A stretch of DNA of 64,000 nucleotides from Apoda limacodes (GCA_946406115.1 OX291560.1:8681158-8745157); one strand, 5' to 3'; positions 10,642-21,936 are shown, counted from the first letter of the stretch. The notes: generated from the sequence alone by a model not told the origin. Translations and numbers: made by a program.

Positions 10642-11285
10642 GAGCTCTGCCTCACCGGGATGCCATGGCGACGTCGCCGGCGAAGAAAGCATGGCTACCT
10701 CTGGCATCCAAAGGTCGCTTCAGTCAGTTTGACGACGATTCGTGGGTATGGACGTAGAGGAGATCGCACTTATTTATTATGTTCGTCAAAAAAATACAAA
10801 GAGAAAAGAAGAAAAAAAGCAAAGTATGGGTTCATCCTTTTATATCGGATCGCAGGCGAAGTGGTTTGTTTTTTTAAATTATATAGAGATTTAAGAAAAT
10901 ATCCTGATAATGTCGGAATAATCAGTCGATGCACTATCCCATGAGCACGGACGGTTTTGAATTTCCACGATACATCTTACGGTATCAAAACTCATTTTTT
11001 CAACGTTACACAAATGTACTAAAATATAAGCAAGCGTCCAAAATGGCGTTCGGTTGGCGACTGAGTGAGTGAGGTGCAGCTTATGCGCATACATTTTAGT
11101 GGCGACGTAGCCAGGCTGCCAGAGCATCCAGTCGCCACGTAGCGAGCCGTAAATCGTGACTACGCTTCCAAATTAGCGACGTTGCCAAAGCGTCGCCAAG
11201 TGAGTGAGAGCCGATACATTTCTCTATGAATTATTTGGATACGTAGCTGGCGACGTCGCCATGATATCCCGGTTAGGCAGAGCTC
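10642..11285. mobile_element. PIF/Harbinger-type deletion derivative with TAA target duplication
   Basis: The ends are inverted repeats of about 37 bp: 'gagctctgcctcaccgggat' at 10642, and the complement of the right end reads 'gagctctgcctaaccgggat'. Both continue with 'catggcgacgtcgcc'. The element is flanked by TAA at 10639-10641 and 11286-11288, the 3-bp target typical of PIF/Harbinger. On the minus strand, frame 10891-11127 contains CIVEIQNRPCSWDSASTDYS, which looks like the start of a MADF-type DNA-binding domain such as occurs in the second protein of many Harbinger elements. It is cut short by a stop. No transposase remains, so this is most likely an internally deleted, non-autonomous copy. 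The MADF reading is by eye. Confidence 0.8.
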
Positions 11286-11288
11286 TAA

Positions 11289-11639
11289 GTGAACTATATT
11301 TAAACTCGGTGAACTAGAAGTGTTCTGTGATGTAATAAAAAGAAAACTCTTTAAAATCTTTTATTAGTACCTAATTGTTTAAGAATTATCTGAAATCATC
11401 ACTTCTTACCACTAAAATTAAATGTTGAAATCACGAGACTGCATTTCAATTGTTAAAGTTTTTCACCAGTTGATATTATATAATAATAGTAATAATAATA
11501 ATAATAGCCTTTATTTCCCTTAAATGTACAATAAACAAGAGCATTTTTAATTAGACTGACAATAAATACATAAAATTTGTGTACTAGAATATTTGTAAAT
11601 AATAATATAAAGATACTAATTTATTTGTTTTTTTAACTA
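11289..11639. repeat. AT-rich stretch with (AAT)n and repeat tail
   Basis: Contains 'aataataataataatagcc' around 11493, followed by 'tttatttcccttaaatgtac', a tail seen at the 3' ends of some lepidopteran LINEs when read on the other strand. 11320-11430 resembles 40215-40325 in order of short motifs ('gttctgtgatgtaataaaaa', 'ttatctgaaat'). No gene. Confidence 0.45.
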
Positions 11640-12645
11640 TTTTCTGTTCTTATTCGCATTTTTTTGGGATCGTCCATTGCTGGACGTAGGCCTCCTCCAT
11701 CTCGTGCCACTTCTCTCTATTAGTCATAGGTGTTATGGCGATCATTGGGGTAAAAGCTGCATTTTGTGATGGAAGCAAGCCGCTTTGCACAGTGATTGCG
11801 TTTTTGCCGGCAGCGCCCAAAGTTTCATCCCTTAGGAATAGAGATGGCGCCACTTCCTGTACTTCCATATTTTTATAACTATTTAAGATATTGACATGCA
11901 TTATGTATTATGCATTAACATTTTAATAATGTTAATTGTGCATTAACATTTTAGTAGTAGTTAAGAAGCATTTTCAAAGAATCGGGATTTTTGACAATTG
12001 CTTAATAATTTTAATTTTTTTTTATATTTTTTTCTTTGTAGAATAAGTAATTATCTATTTATTGACATATTAATCAGCAAAATCCGTGCATCCGTCAGGC
12101 TTGTAGAATTTTTAAAATTTTATTTTGGGAAGTGGCGCCATCTCTATTCCTAAGGGATGAAACTTCGTGCGCTGCCGGGAAAAACGCTTATTTTGGTCCC
12201 TACTATAGCTGTGCAAAGCGGCTTGCTTCCATCACAAAGTGCAGCTTTTTTTTCATAAAATCTATGACTATATCTGCGGCTAGGCGGGTCCAGAGTTTAC
12301 CGGCTACTTCTACAATGTCATCGCGCCATCGTCGAAGGGGTCGACCCCGCTCGCGCTTTCCTTCGGGGTACCAGTGAATAGTTTTGTGACTCCATCTGCC
12401 ATCTTGGAGTCTAGCCAGATGTCCGGCCCATTTCCATTTAAGTTTCGCTATTGTATCGAGTGCGTCTATTATTTTAGTTCGTCGTCTAATTTCACAGCTT
12501 TTGACATGGTTCCTTAAATTTATGCCTAGCATGCTCCGCTCTTCTGCTCTCTGGAAGGATTTAATCTTTCTCTTTGATTCTATTGTAGAGGCCCATGTTT
12601 GGCAGCCATATGTAAGAGTTGGTAGTACGTGGGTGTCCATAACAT
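11640..12645 (-). pseudogene. RTE-clade LINE 3' end, split by a foldback insertion
   Basis: The minus-strand frame 12640-12203 has the RTE thumb and tail: LPTLTYGCQTWAS, QRAEERSMLGINLRNHVKS, KLKWKWAGHLARLQDGRWS, YPEGKRERGRPLRRWRDDI and AGKLWTRLAADI. The expected final residues are found beyond the insertion at 11750-11640 as REKWHEMEEAYVQQWT and a stop. Between them lies the inverted-repeat element 11752-12249, so one original ORF was interrupted. The 5' part of the LINE is missing beyond 12645. Confidence 0.87.
11752..12249. mobile_element. ~500-bp foldback element inserted in the RTE tail
   Basis: Arms at 11752-11857 and 12128-12249 are inverted copies of one another: the left reads 'gtgatggaagcaagccgctt' then 'catcccttaggaatagagat', and the right is the complement with one ~12-bp length difference. 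The loop of about 270 bp is AT-rich and non-coding. It sits inside a single LINE coding frame, which shows it is an insertion. Target duplication could not be fixed because both edges are A/T runs. Confidence 0.78.
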
Positions 12646-13190
12646 ACTGTAAAACCCCCCCGTGAAAAAAACAGAAGAAAGATTTTAATTGATTTTGATA
12701 AAATATAATTTGGTAGTAAAATAAATAGATATCCTAAATACTAGTGTTTATAACTTAGCTACGTACGTCCGAATCTAGCCGTTGAGAAACCGGAGTATGC
12801 TCGTAGGTTCCCGCTTGTTGTTCATGCTCACACCACGCTGAGTTCGCTTATCCACTCCTGGAATTCGAAAATAAAAGTGTGTAAATATTGGATTCATAAT
12901 AATTAATAATATAGATTTTTGAATGTTAGTTACGAAAGCGTGTTAAGAATTGTGCAGCTAAGGCTCATGAATAGTGAATTATGAAGAAATAAGCAGGACA
13001 TGACGCGCAATGTCTGAGGATCCACACCAAATCTCCCGCCCAATCTTGGGACTTGAAAACGAGGACGCGCGGTAACGCCCGCGCCACGATACGATATAAT
13101 GTAATTGACTTTGACTCTGGCAAATGCATAAATGGTCTGCTAAGACCGTGCGAGCCCATTATAATATTAAAAAAAAAAAAAAAATTACAA
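12646..13190 (+). repeat. possible retroposed repeat ending in poly(A) at 13171-13187
   Basis: A GC-richer segment (13000-13160, for example 'gaggacgcgcggtaacgccc') is followed by 'ataatatt' and a run of about 17 A. This is the look of a retroposed SINE or LINE 3' end. The complement of 13025-13105 has weak tRNA-like promoter spacing, but in the wrong direction for that tail, so its class is unclear. Confidence 0.4.
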
Positions 13191-15600
13191 ATACCAAGTT
13201 AGAAGTTAAGAAGCATTTTTAATGAATTGGACCCTTTATCCTTATCTCCAAACAGATATAATTAATTCTGCTTCTTTTGTAATCACCAAATTAATTATGA
13301 TAATTTGACCAATCATATCTGTTGCCCTCTCCTCGAGATTTTAAATAGAAAAACCGCAATCTATTTAAGATCTCTACACATAAAGGCTGTCCAGTGACTC
13401 TATTTTCTACGCATCCTAGGCCTCTAAGTCATACTAGACTTATATATATTATAGATAGAATAGCTTAATATCGATGTTGGAAAGCAAATTTCAAACATTG
13501 TTTGTATTTACCTAGTCTAACGTCTGCTCGTGACGAACATTTCCAATTCTATAGCCACGTAGGAAACAAGTATATGACGCCTAGCATAAACTGGATTCCA
13601 ACACGCTGACGAGGTCAAAGGCTTCCTCCAAGAGTCTCCCAGAACCGTCATTCATCATTTCCCGAAGCCATAAACTCGAAAATGACGCTGAGCATAGGTA
13701 GGTGATGAAGCTATGTTGTGAAGTAATTTCTAATATACTTCATTAGAAATAAGTTCCGCCCCTACTCTTCCTAGTTCCCTCGGGGACGCCGACAGATACA
13801 AGGGGTGGTTTGAGTCCCTAAATGTTTATAATCAAAAAAAAAATTTTTTGAAAGTTAAACTGAGATATTAAAATTTCCTCTCAACTCTAGAAGTAATTAG
13901 TTGTGAAAATAAACTTGTATTCAAGAGAATTGTAATCAGTCATTGTTAAAATTATTTAATTTAATGTGTTTCTAGGGTGGTATTGATTATACGAATTGAT
14001 CTGTATCCGTTACTTCATGAAATTAGGTGATTTGACTAAATTTAAAAGTCACGACTTCGAAGAATAGTTAGGTATGAAAATACCTATAGATTTTATGGTC
14101 CCTCGGCGATAATGTATTAACTAATAAATAGATTTTTATATAGTTGTTGAGCTCTTGACAGGATAATTTAGTTTTTACATATTTTCATGTAGTATTAAGC
14201 TTTTCAAACATTTCGTTTGAAAATTATTTAATGAAGCTTCAAATTAAATGCTTAAGTGGTTGTAATCACCCAGTTGAAACAATACACATCAAACAAAATA
14301 ACATAACAATTTTACACACATTCAATCAATCACAAACACTTTTGTAAATAAATTCGATTTCAAAAGCTCGCCTCCTACTCCAACTAATTGATAAATCAAA
14401 ATATTGCAGTCGTTGTCTGATGTTTGCTGTCACTGTCGAAATTCACTTCTGTAACTGTATAAAAAGAAAAGTAAACCCTACCTGAAACTTTAAGATTCGT
14501 TTCAGGCCTAAAGCTCCTAATTTATAAAACCAGTTGAGAAATAAGAGAAAAATACAGACAAAATGCAGGAAGTCGAAAGAGGACCACCTCTCGTCTCATG
14601 TTATATCAGCATCTGAATAAATATATTAGCTATATATATATGTAGTGTTTATTAATTAGACCCGTCGTTCCCGGTCGCAAGCTAATGAAAATTCCTTTAG
14701 ACATACATATTTTCACACTTTAGTCATCGATAAAACATGCATTCGTCTTTAATACATACATCCTATTAAACTAAGGTATACAAAGGGATTAGTGAATTAA
14801 ATAAAAATCCAAAAGTTAAAAGAAGAAATATATGATAATAATTATTAAAAAAAAATTGATACTGTTTACCAATTGTATGAAGAGCTCCAACCATCAAAAT
14901 TTTAGTAGTTAAAGTGCACAATTGTAAAGTTAAATTTTAAATTAATCAAATTAAATTGAATTAAATACTAAATTAAAAGTAAATTGATATATCACTTGTA
15001 ACTAAAAACACTGTTTCTCATTGACTACACCACGAATACACTCTAATGCACTCTTTGGCTGACTCCTTTGTATAAATTCAATTATCACGATCAATCGCCA
15101 ACACTCCTGCTAGGTGACTGTATTATATAAAAAAAAAGGAAACTCCACGACTGTATTCTAGAGAACTCTCTCGCAGACTGTCGCAACTTCGTTCCCGCAA
15201 ACGCTTCCTCGAAATCCTCTATACCGATTATCGGCTCTGGGGCCCTTTTCTATGCATTCACGCGGTTCATGGATCTAATAAAACTGGCTATTCAACATCA
15301 CAATCAGTATTCTTTGTCTTTACAAAATATGTGACAAACTGAAACTACACCGTATTTGTATATCTTTTAGAGATAAAAACAAAATACAGTTCGAGTACGT
15401 GACTTTCTATAGTTAAAGTTACTAAATTTTAGTAGATCCTTTTTAAAAGATTAAGTAATTTTCTCACAGTGTTTTTTTTTTAAACTTGTTAAAAGATTCC
15501 TGTCAACGTAGACGAAATTAACTGTGTAAGCACAACACAGATGTAAGCACCTATTCACTTAAGAAAATAACTCAAGGTCAATACTTAGATATTGCACATA
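13191..15600. other. 2.4-kb stretch without recognised genes
   Basis: Mostly AT-rich. Two islands look different: 13560-13700 (mixed composition, short open frame on the minus strand at 13655-13585) and 15120-15290 (GC-richer, with 'tattatataaaaaaaa' beside it). The second could be a promoter or an LTR-like region read on the minus strand, but no partner repeat or primer-binding site is visible. Nothing here can be named. Confidence 0.4.
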
Positions 15601-15603
15601 AAT

Positions 15604-16704
15604 TCAGTTCACCATATTTACTTTCATGTCTATTTTCAAAGTAACATAAAACGATATGTTACAATACTTCTTGATATGTGTAGAGAATTTTCCCTTAAAA
15701 ATTACCTTGAGTGACCAATATTTTTTCCAAGAAATATTTATTCTACGTTTGACTTTATTTAAAGTTCTGTTTGTAAAGCAAATGTTTTGGCCCAGGTAAA
15801 TATAATTTTCTACATAGTTTATTGTTTTATTTTCTACTATTAAAGGAATCTTATCTCCGTTTGTCATTATTTTGGTCTTATCTGAGTTTATTTTTAAGCC
15901 ACACTCTTGACTCGCTGCGCTTAGGCATTCAACCATCGATTGGATCTCTGGGTGACTTTCCGAGAACAAGACAATGTCATCTGCAATCCTAAGGTGAGAT
16001 AAAAATTTACCATTTATTTTTATAACTTTGTTGCTCCAGTCTAGCGACCTAAATACATATTCTAGCAGGGCAATGAACAGTTTGGGCGAAATGGTGTCAC
16101 CTTGCCGGACTCCTTTTTGAATATGAAATGGCTTACCTGCCTGTTCTAGTCTTACTTTTGCGTTAGAATCGGTGTAGATATTTTGGAGCTCTGACAGGTA
16201 TTTTTTTGTGTATCCCTTGTTCAGATAGAGCTTCCCAAAGTTTATTATGTGTAATAGAGTCAAAAGCTTTGGCGTAATCTATGAATACTATGTGGAGTGT
16301 TTTCCCGTATTCTGTATATTTTTCTAAAAATTGTGATAAAGTGAACAGATGATCTACAGTAGAGTAGTTTTTTCGAAAAAAGCTCTAAACTGATTTTCCT
16401 CAATTTGCATATTAATCCTATTTAGTATTACTGTTGTAAACAGTTTATAAATTGTTGATAGCAAACTGATAGGTCTATAGCTGTTCAAATTTTTTGGATC
16501 ACCTTTTTTATAGAGAAGATTTATTATGCAACTTTTCCACTGGTCGGGAATTTTTTCTTGCGACAGCACTTGGTTGAATATGAAAGTTAATGCCGGGGTG
16601 ATAGAGTCGTCCAGAGCTTTAATAAGGTCACTTGTTATGCCATCTTCGCCTGGACTTTTGTTCTTTTGAAGCTTTTGTATGGCGGCTCGTCTTTCGGATG
16701 ACAA
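15604..16704 (-). pseudogene. LINE reverse transcriptase domain, two frames, truncated
   Basis: Frame 16704-16354 has the finger region (RAAIQKLQKNKSPGEDGITS, YRPISLLSTIYKLFTTVILN, EENQFRAFF). Frame 16263-15604 has the palm and thumb: VRQGDTISPKLFIALLEY, LRIADDIVLFSES (catalytic box as ADD with an Ile before it), and LKINSDKTKIMTNG. The gap between the frames still encodes a palm A-box (FVDYAKAFD-like) near 16275 in a third frame. Homology ends near 15660, after which the frame runs into unrelated sequence. Confidence 0.8.
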
Positions 16705-17299
16705 AAATGGTAATACCTCATCGTCTGTAGAAGTTACGTTGTATGATTGGGTATGTAAGTTTGTTTCAGTACTGTAGAGATCTCTGTAAAACTCAGTGGC
16801 TGATTCTATAAGTTGTTGTCTTGTGGTTACTGTCTTGTCATTTTAATTTTTTAGTTCCATTATCCATTCTTTAGTGTTGCTTATTGTTTGAAAAGCTTTT
16901 TTAATTGATCCGGAACGCTCTAGTTCTTCTTAAAGGATATTAAATCTCCTTTTTTTTTCGTTTTTTTTCAATCTTTTTTCGTATAGCTTTATATAGATTT
17001 TTCAACCGTTTTTTTTGGTAGAATGTCCGGAACTTAACTTTCTTTAGTTTTGCTTTCTCGTTTATGAGCCCCATGATCTTTTTATCTGTAATATCTTCGT
17101 AGATTTGTTTCTTATTTTTCTTGCTAGGCGGAAGTTTCTTAACAGAATTATTTATGGCGGTGACTAGATTTTTATATGTTTCATTTGGATTTGAATTTTT
17201 ACAGTATTATGTACTGTACTGTTTTCTCTTGAAAAAATATTCTTTTGACAGTCTTGTGATACAGCTGTAAAAAAATTATTTTTTGGTATATTAAAAGGT

Positions 17300-18010
17300 T
17301 TTCTGTTTAATTTAGAAATGCCGTGGAGGTCAATTTCGCAACTTGTGTATTCTTGACAATTTTTATATTTTTTGTTACAATAAAATCAATTTCATTTCTC
17401 ATGCTGCCGTTTGGTGATTGCCAAGTCCATTTGCTTTTTTTTGATTTTTTATATTTGGTATTTGTAATTATAAGCTTATTTTCAAAGCAGAATTCAATTA
17501 ATTTTTGTCCTCTCTCATTTTTTGTTCCGAAACCGAATTTGCCAGTAATATAATTTTCATCTTTTTCTGGTATCCCAATTTTTGCATTAAAGTCTCCAAT
17601 AATAAAAGTATTTTTCGTGCTATTTTCCAGAGCTTTCCTTCAGTCGTAGTAGAACTTATCTATTTCATGGTCTGGTGCCTTCTCAGTGGGTGCGTAGGCC
17701 TGAATTATTATATAATAGTTGTTTCCTAAGTTCAAGTCTAGTCGGACCACTCTATCTGAAAATATGCCGAAGTTTTGTATGTTTGATTTTAAATACTTTT
17801 TCACCAGAAATCCAACGCCGTTACGACCACTGATTTCTCCGTTATATAGGAACATATAATTCTGATTTTCTTCTATATGTTGTCCTGGTTTTTTTATTTC
17901 TTATAGACCAATTATGTCCCATTTTATATTTTTTATACTGTTTTCAAGCTGGAGAATTCTCGTTCTGTCTAACAGAGATCTAACGTTATAGATAAGTATG
18001 TATAAGCTTT
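17300..18010 (-). pseudogene. LINE apurinic endonuclease domain remnant
   Basis: The clearest frame is 17855-17640: FLYNGEISGRNGVGFLVKKY, then RVVRLDLNLGNNYYIIIQAY and APTEKAPDHEIDKFYYDL. These are the middle strands of an APE-type endonuclease from RTE-like LINEs. Further pieces in other frames at 17590-17330 contain GKFGFGTKNERGQKLIEFC and TWQSPNGSMRNEIDFI, the usual end of the domain before the SDHR-type box. Stops between the pieces show decay. Confidence 0.75.
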
Positions 18011-18259
18011 TAGTGAGTCTATTAGTTTGCGATGGAGGGTCTTGGTCTAACTCTCCCGCGGCGACCACTCGTACTGGGACAGTTGAAATATTCGTCTGGT
18101 TTTTATTGGAGCGTCATCTTTACGGCTGACAAAGGACAGCATAGAGTTTGCGTTTGTTTTGTGTTTCTTGGTTGTTTGTGTGTAGTGATTTTTATATTCA
18201 TGTGTCTTCTTTGTTTCCTGGGCAGCAGGGGTTGCTTGTGAAGGTGATATTGATAGCTG

Positions 18260-18828
18260 TCATTTTTGAGTAGCATGTTCTTTTCCGTCCTTAACTATTA
18301 GCTTCTCGTATTTTAAAAACGCTATGTTACCCTTTTCAATTTCCTTCTGTTGCTCTAATTTTAGTTTTTTTCGTATTTTTAACATATTGCTTGGAAATTC
18401 TTCTTCAATATATATACTTTTATCAGTCAGATTTCTCTTGTTTTTAAGGATTTGAATTTTTGTGCCCAATGTAGAAAAGGTGACTGATATAGGACGGGAG
18501 CCTTTCTTGCACACTCTACGAATTGACTGAAGTTCTGAATGATGAATATCAACTTTTAGATCGTTTTTAATTGTTTCAATAACACGTTTTTGCAGTTGGA
18601 AATACGAGTTTTCATTTTCTTCTATGCCGAAAAATACTATGTTTCTTTGCACACTTTTGTGCGTAATTCGTTTACATCAATTTTGAACTCGTCGAATCCT
18701 CTATAGATGTGGTTTTTTATTTTGGTTGTAATTTTTCCTTCGATTTGAGCAAGTTGAGTATCAATTGACGATAGTTTATTATTCATATCGGTTTTCATTT
18801 CGAGTAATAATTTTTGTAGCTCGTCCAT
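18260..18828 (-). pseudogene. LINE ORF1 (coiled-coil plus RRM-like domain), frameshifted
   Basis: The frame starting at 18828 opens MDELQKLLLEMKTDMNNKL and is strongly heptad-like, so it would form a coiled coil of about 55 residues. It then breaks near 18645, and the continuation in another frame (18652-18260) reads RNIVFFGIEENENSYFQLQK, then LKVDIHHSELQSIRRV and RPISVTFSTLGTKIQIL. That pattern matches the RRM-like and C-terminal domains of L1-type ORF1 proteins, which bind RNA and trimerise through the coiled coil. The two frames overlap by a few codons at the break, consistent with one lost or gained base. A frame-preserving ancestor is inferred, not seen. Confidence 0.7.
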
Positions 18829-19310
18829 TATATTGTTGTTTTGGTATTGGTAGTGACCTCCTACGGTATGTTATTGCACTAATTATATGGTTGTCAGTGC
18901 GGGATGTCGTAGAGCGCGCCGTCTATTGAAGATGGCGTTATCTGTTCAAGTAGTACTGGGATGATAATGCACTTTGTATTAACGGTAAGGAATTTAGTTT
19001 ATATTTCCAATCACAATTTACCTTATTTGTAAGCTATTGATTCTCCTGTTTACGTGAAAGGTTCCATTGGTTGAGGATTGCAAATGTCAATGCGTTTTAA
19101 AAGATAGAAGAACCACGGTCTTTGTTTTTTACTATTTTTACTATTTTCTCTTTTCTTCGTCACTGTCCACAACATATAATTTCAGTCACTTAATTTCACT
19201 TAATGTCAGTCAATTTTCACTATTTTACACTTCGTTCTGAGATAGATAAGTAATTTAAAACTTTATTTCCGTAGAGAGACGATGTAAACAATACCACAGT
19301 GGCGCCTCCT

Positions 19311-19513
19311 CCTCAAAATAGTATCAAAATGATATTATATACTAATAGACAAATTAATGAGTTTTATGGTTCTTTAAAAAATCTACTGATGAGCGCGGAA
19401 TATTTTTAGGTTTTGAATAAATATTTAGGAGTTTATCTATGAGTACTAAACGTTGAAGTGCAAATTGCGGTAAACCATTTTACGGTTTAAAGTTTATGGT
19501 GGATAAAAGCTGC
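19311..19513. other. short unassigned spacer
   Basis: AT-rich spacer between the LINE leader and the palindromic element. No feature recognised. Confidence 0.4.
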
Positions 19514-19561
19514 AGTGCAGCCAAAGATGATTTATACGTATAAGTCATCTTTGAGTGCAGC
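19514..19561. mobile_element. 32-bp palindrome with 8-bp flanking duplication (hAT-like)
   Basis: The segment 19522-19553 reads 'caaagatgatttatac' then 'gtataagtcatctttg', a near-perfect palindrome. It is flanked by the direct repeat 'agtgcagc' at 19514-19521 and 19554-19561. Its ends equal the terminal repeats of the 141-bp element at 29620-29760. It therefore looks like an element reduced to its two terminal repeats, or a solo double terminus. Confidence 0.7.
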
Positions 19562-19914
19562 CCTGAAAAGTTTTAGTTTATTGTTGACGGCTCTAGAATC
19601 CCGTTTTTCCGTTCCGTTAGAGTTGCTCCAGTTCAATATTATGTTACAAAATTATTAGGACTGTTTGGTAAAGACAATAAGTTATACCCAATATCAAACA
19701 TCATATCAAACAAAAACATCTATCTACTTAATAACATTACTATGGAAAAATTCTATTAATAATTTAGAAAAATTCTAAGCGAGGTTTTTAAATTGGGTTT
19801 TTTTCCACAAGTACTGCAAGAGAAGTAAAAAAAATGACTAATCCACTTGCTCTGACCCACACAAGGCTTAAAAGAATCATTGAAAAATAAGTCAGTTAAA
19901 TCTGACTGGACACC
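19562..19914. other. unassigned AT-rich spacer
   Basis: About 350 bp without a recognised gene or repeat. Confidence 0.4.
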
Positions 19915-20380
19915 TTTTATACCCCACTAAGGTGGCAAACAAACGAACGGACGGTCTAATTTTAAAGCTATCACCGTAGCCCACGGACGCTTGCAACACC
20001 AGGAGCATTATTCGCACGTTTTAACAACCCTTTATAAAGCTGATTACTCCCTTCTTGAAGATCCCTCATATTGAAATCCCTAGAGAAAAAACCTTGGCAG
20101 ACAGTTCATTTAATGTCCACAACTTAAGCGGCCACGGGAGGAAAAACCTCAGAAACCGCACAGTGCGTGACCATTGTAGTTCTAAGGTGTGACGATGTAT
20201 TTCCTGCCGGTGCGATGGCAGAAATAGGTATAAAATGTAAAATCTATGCCAACCATCAGACAGTGTGTGCCACACTACAGTGGTATTACCTGGAAACTAC
20301 ACTGAATGGAGTCGGTGAGAACTGGGAAGTAGAGAATTTGACCGAGCCAAGACCCGATTGGTCACAAATATTTTGAGGAA
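19915..20380. repeat. dispersed LINE-tail repeat
   Basis: Contains 'accccactaaggtggcaaac', 'caccgtagcccacggacgc', 'gaaaaaaccttggcagacag' and 'ttaagcggccacgggaggaa' in a layout that recurs in moth genomes as a LINE-derived or LINE-mobilised repeat. Fragments of the same family occur at 8190, 24170-24300, 35968 and 43470-43560. Confidence 0.55.
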
Positions 20381-20569
20381 CGTGAACTAAAGTTTGAAAC
20401 CTGTAGAGACCAAGGGCCAGCCTAGGCAGAAATCTTGCGTATATTGACAGATTTGGTTAGGGTCGACATATATAGCTCCACAAAATTCTATCCTATTTTA
20501 GGAACCGTGAGGCGAGACAGAATATCTCAAACCTTATCAGTGAATCAAAATTACGCGAAATATCGGAAA

Positions 20570-21030
20570 CGCAATTACAAGGACCGCACAAACATCCCCT
20601 GTTACGTTACGGAAAAAACATAGAGCACTTGAGTGGAAATCTTATGACCACTCTGACCGATGTCACTGACTAGGAAGGGAAGGACTTGGTTTGATTCTAC
20701 CCAAACAAGATGCAATTCTGCACGTTCACAGCTAAGAAAAACTTTAAACGGGCATTCCTTTTACTGTGGTTCCATAATTCCAAAACAAATTTCTTTCCAT
20801 AACCAATAGGATTGAAATCATTGGTATGTTGACTAAGACAGCGGCGAGGTTCAGTTCCGAGATCATTAAAAATATATAAAAATTAATAAATGTAAGTCAA
20901 ACCGGTGTCTCTAAGAAATTTGGTGTCGGTATTCAAAATAACGAAGCAGCTCTCCACATATGGGCAAACGTTGCTACCTACTTTATAGCCGATTAACAAG
21001 TGGTATAGAATCCTTCAGTCTAGAGCAGCT
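20570..21030 (+). pseudogene. plus-strand remnant of the LINE family at 8222-9600
   Basis: In broken frames the plus strand reads DRTNIPCYVTEKT near 20580, LILPKQDAI near 20695, GIPFTVVP near 20750, and SKKFGVGIQNNEAA near 20915. These match, in order, TSRTNIPRSVV, VRFNPTKAQ, KTPFTVVPQFQN and SKKLGVLNRAKQYF of the minus-strand LINE at 8222-9600. Heavy decay with stops in every frame. Confidence 0.65.
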
Positions 21031-21318
21031 ATAACTTTTGGCCCAAGATTAAGCTTTATAGTTACCTCCCATAAAATGAAAAAACAATTTTATCAACTTT
21101 CAATAGAATCAATACAGCGTTATGTAAAATGGCTATTTTGTACGATATTAGGGCTCCGTAAATTATTTAATGTTTCAAAAGGGTTCTATCGTCAGTAAAG
21201 TTAGAGAACCGCTGCTCTAAAGCAACTTTGGATACATAACTATGTATGTTCTACCGCTTGTAGAATGGGTTATGATCTACCAACTGAATTGTGTAAAATC
21301 TACACGTACTTTTCAAAA
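21031..21318. other. unassigned AT-rich spacer
   Basis: About 290 bp with no recognised feature. Confidence 0.35.
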
Positions 21319-21640
21319 TCAAAATCGCAAAGATTGCCATACACAGAGTTTATCATAATCATCATTCCACTGCTGGACATAGCGGTTTCCCCCTCTGCAC
21401 CTTACGCATCCAATCGCTCCCAGAAATTTTGCGTATACCATCGCGCCATCTGGCTGGGAGACGTCCCCACTACGTTTGCCAAGACGCGGTCTGCTCTCAA
21501 AAACACGTCTACACAGCCGGTCATCGGTTCTGCGAATGATGTGGCCGTCCCGTAGACATTTGACCCTGCTAATCCTGGCGACTATGTCGATGACTCTATT
21601 ATCCTGACGGATTGCCTCGTTCATAGCCCGCAGAAATCGA
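21319..21640 (-). pseudogene. RTE-clade LINE C-terminal tail remnant
   Basis: Minus-strand frame with NEAIRQDNRVIDIVARISRV, GHIIRRTDDRLCRRVFESRP and RLGKRSG, then YVQQWND at the end. This is the conserved end of RTE ORF2, where the usual text is a run of R/K-rich residues, GHI.R, RP..GKR and a final YVQQW. The intervening R.W.DD motif has been altered, so it is decayed. It resembles the tail at 11640-12640 but belongs to a different subfamily. Confidence 0.8.
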
Positions 21641-21911
21641 TCTAGCTAGGTTTCATTTTTAGAAAACACGTTTCATCCGTGTTGTCAGGCAATGATAAAC
21701 TGAAAAATATGACTTTTCCTGACATACTATTATTTTTACCTACACAGCAACACTAAAGCTACTTGAAAAGAAATGGCGAAAAAGGAGCAAAGCTCGATCT
21801 TCCCGGTACCTACTTATAATTTGTCCGAAAATCGAAATCGCTAAATTTACGTTTTCTTTACGTTTTGAGACCTGGAAAATCGTTGCCATCATTTTTTGTC
21901 ATCATAATGTC

Positions 21912-21936
21912 TCTGTGTGTGTGTGTGTGTGTGTGT
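21912..21936. repeat. TG dinucleotide microsatellite
   Basis: A run of alternating T and G ('gtgtgtgtgtgtgtgtgtgt'), followed by 'aagtaagtaggt'. Confidence 0.9.

Larger units (their letters stand above)
15604..19310 (-). mobile_element. RTE-like LINE with coiled-coil ORF1, 3'-truncated
   Basis: Read on the minus strand, this element has a ~480-bp leader (19310-18829), an ORF1 region (18828-18260), an endonuclease region (about 18000-17300) and an RT region (about 16860-15660). The order, and the RT motifs PGEDGITSDLIKAL and VRQGDTISPKLFIALLEYVF, place it near RTE-type LINEs. The RT homology stops at about 15660, in the thumb after WSLKVIFKGKFSTHIKK, so the 3' part is lost. Several stops and frameshifts (for example near 16300, 16380, 17200 and 17870) show it is inactive. 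Start and end are approximate. Confidence 0.82.

Noticed and set aside
15120..15290. LTR or promoter with TATA box
   Set aside because: A TATA-like run and GC-richer flank exist, but no paired repeat, primer-binding site or downstream gene could be found.
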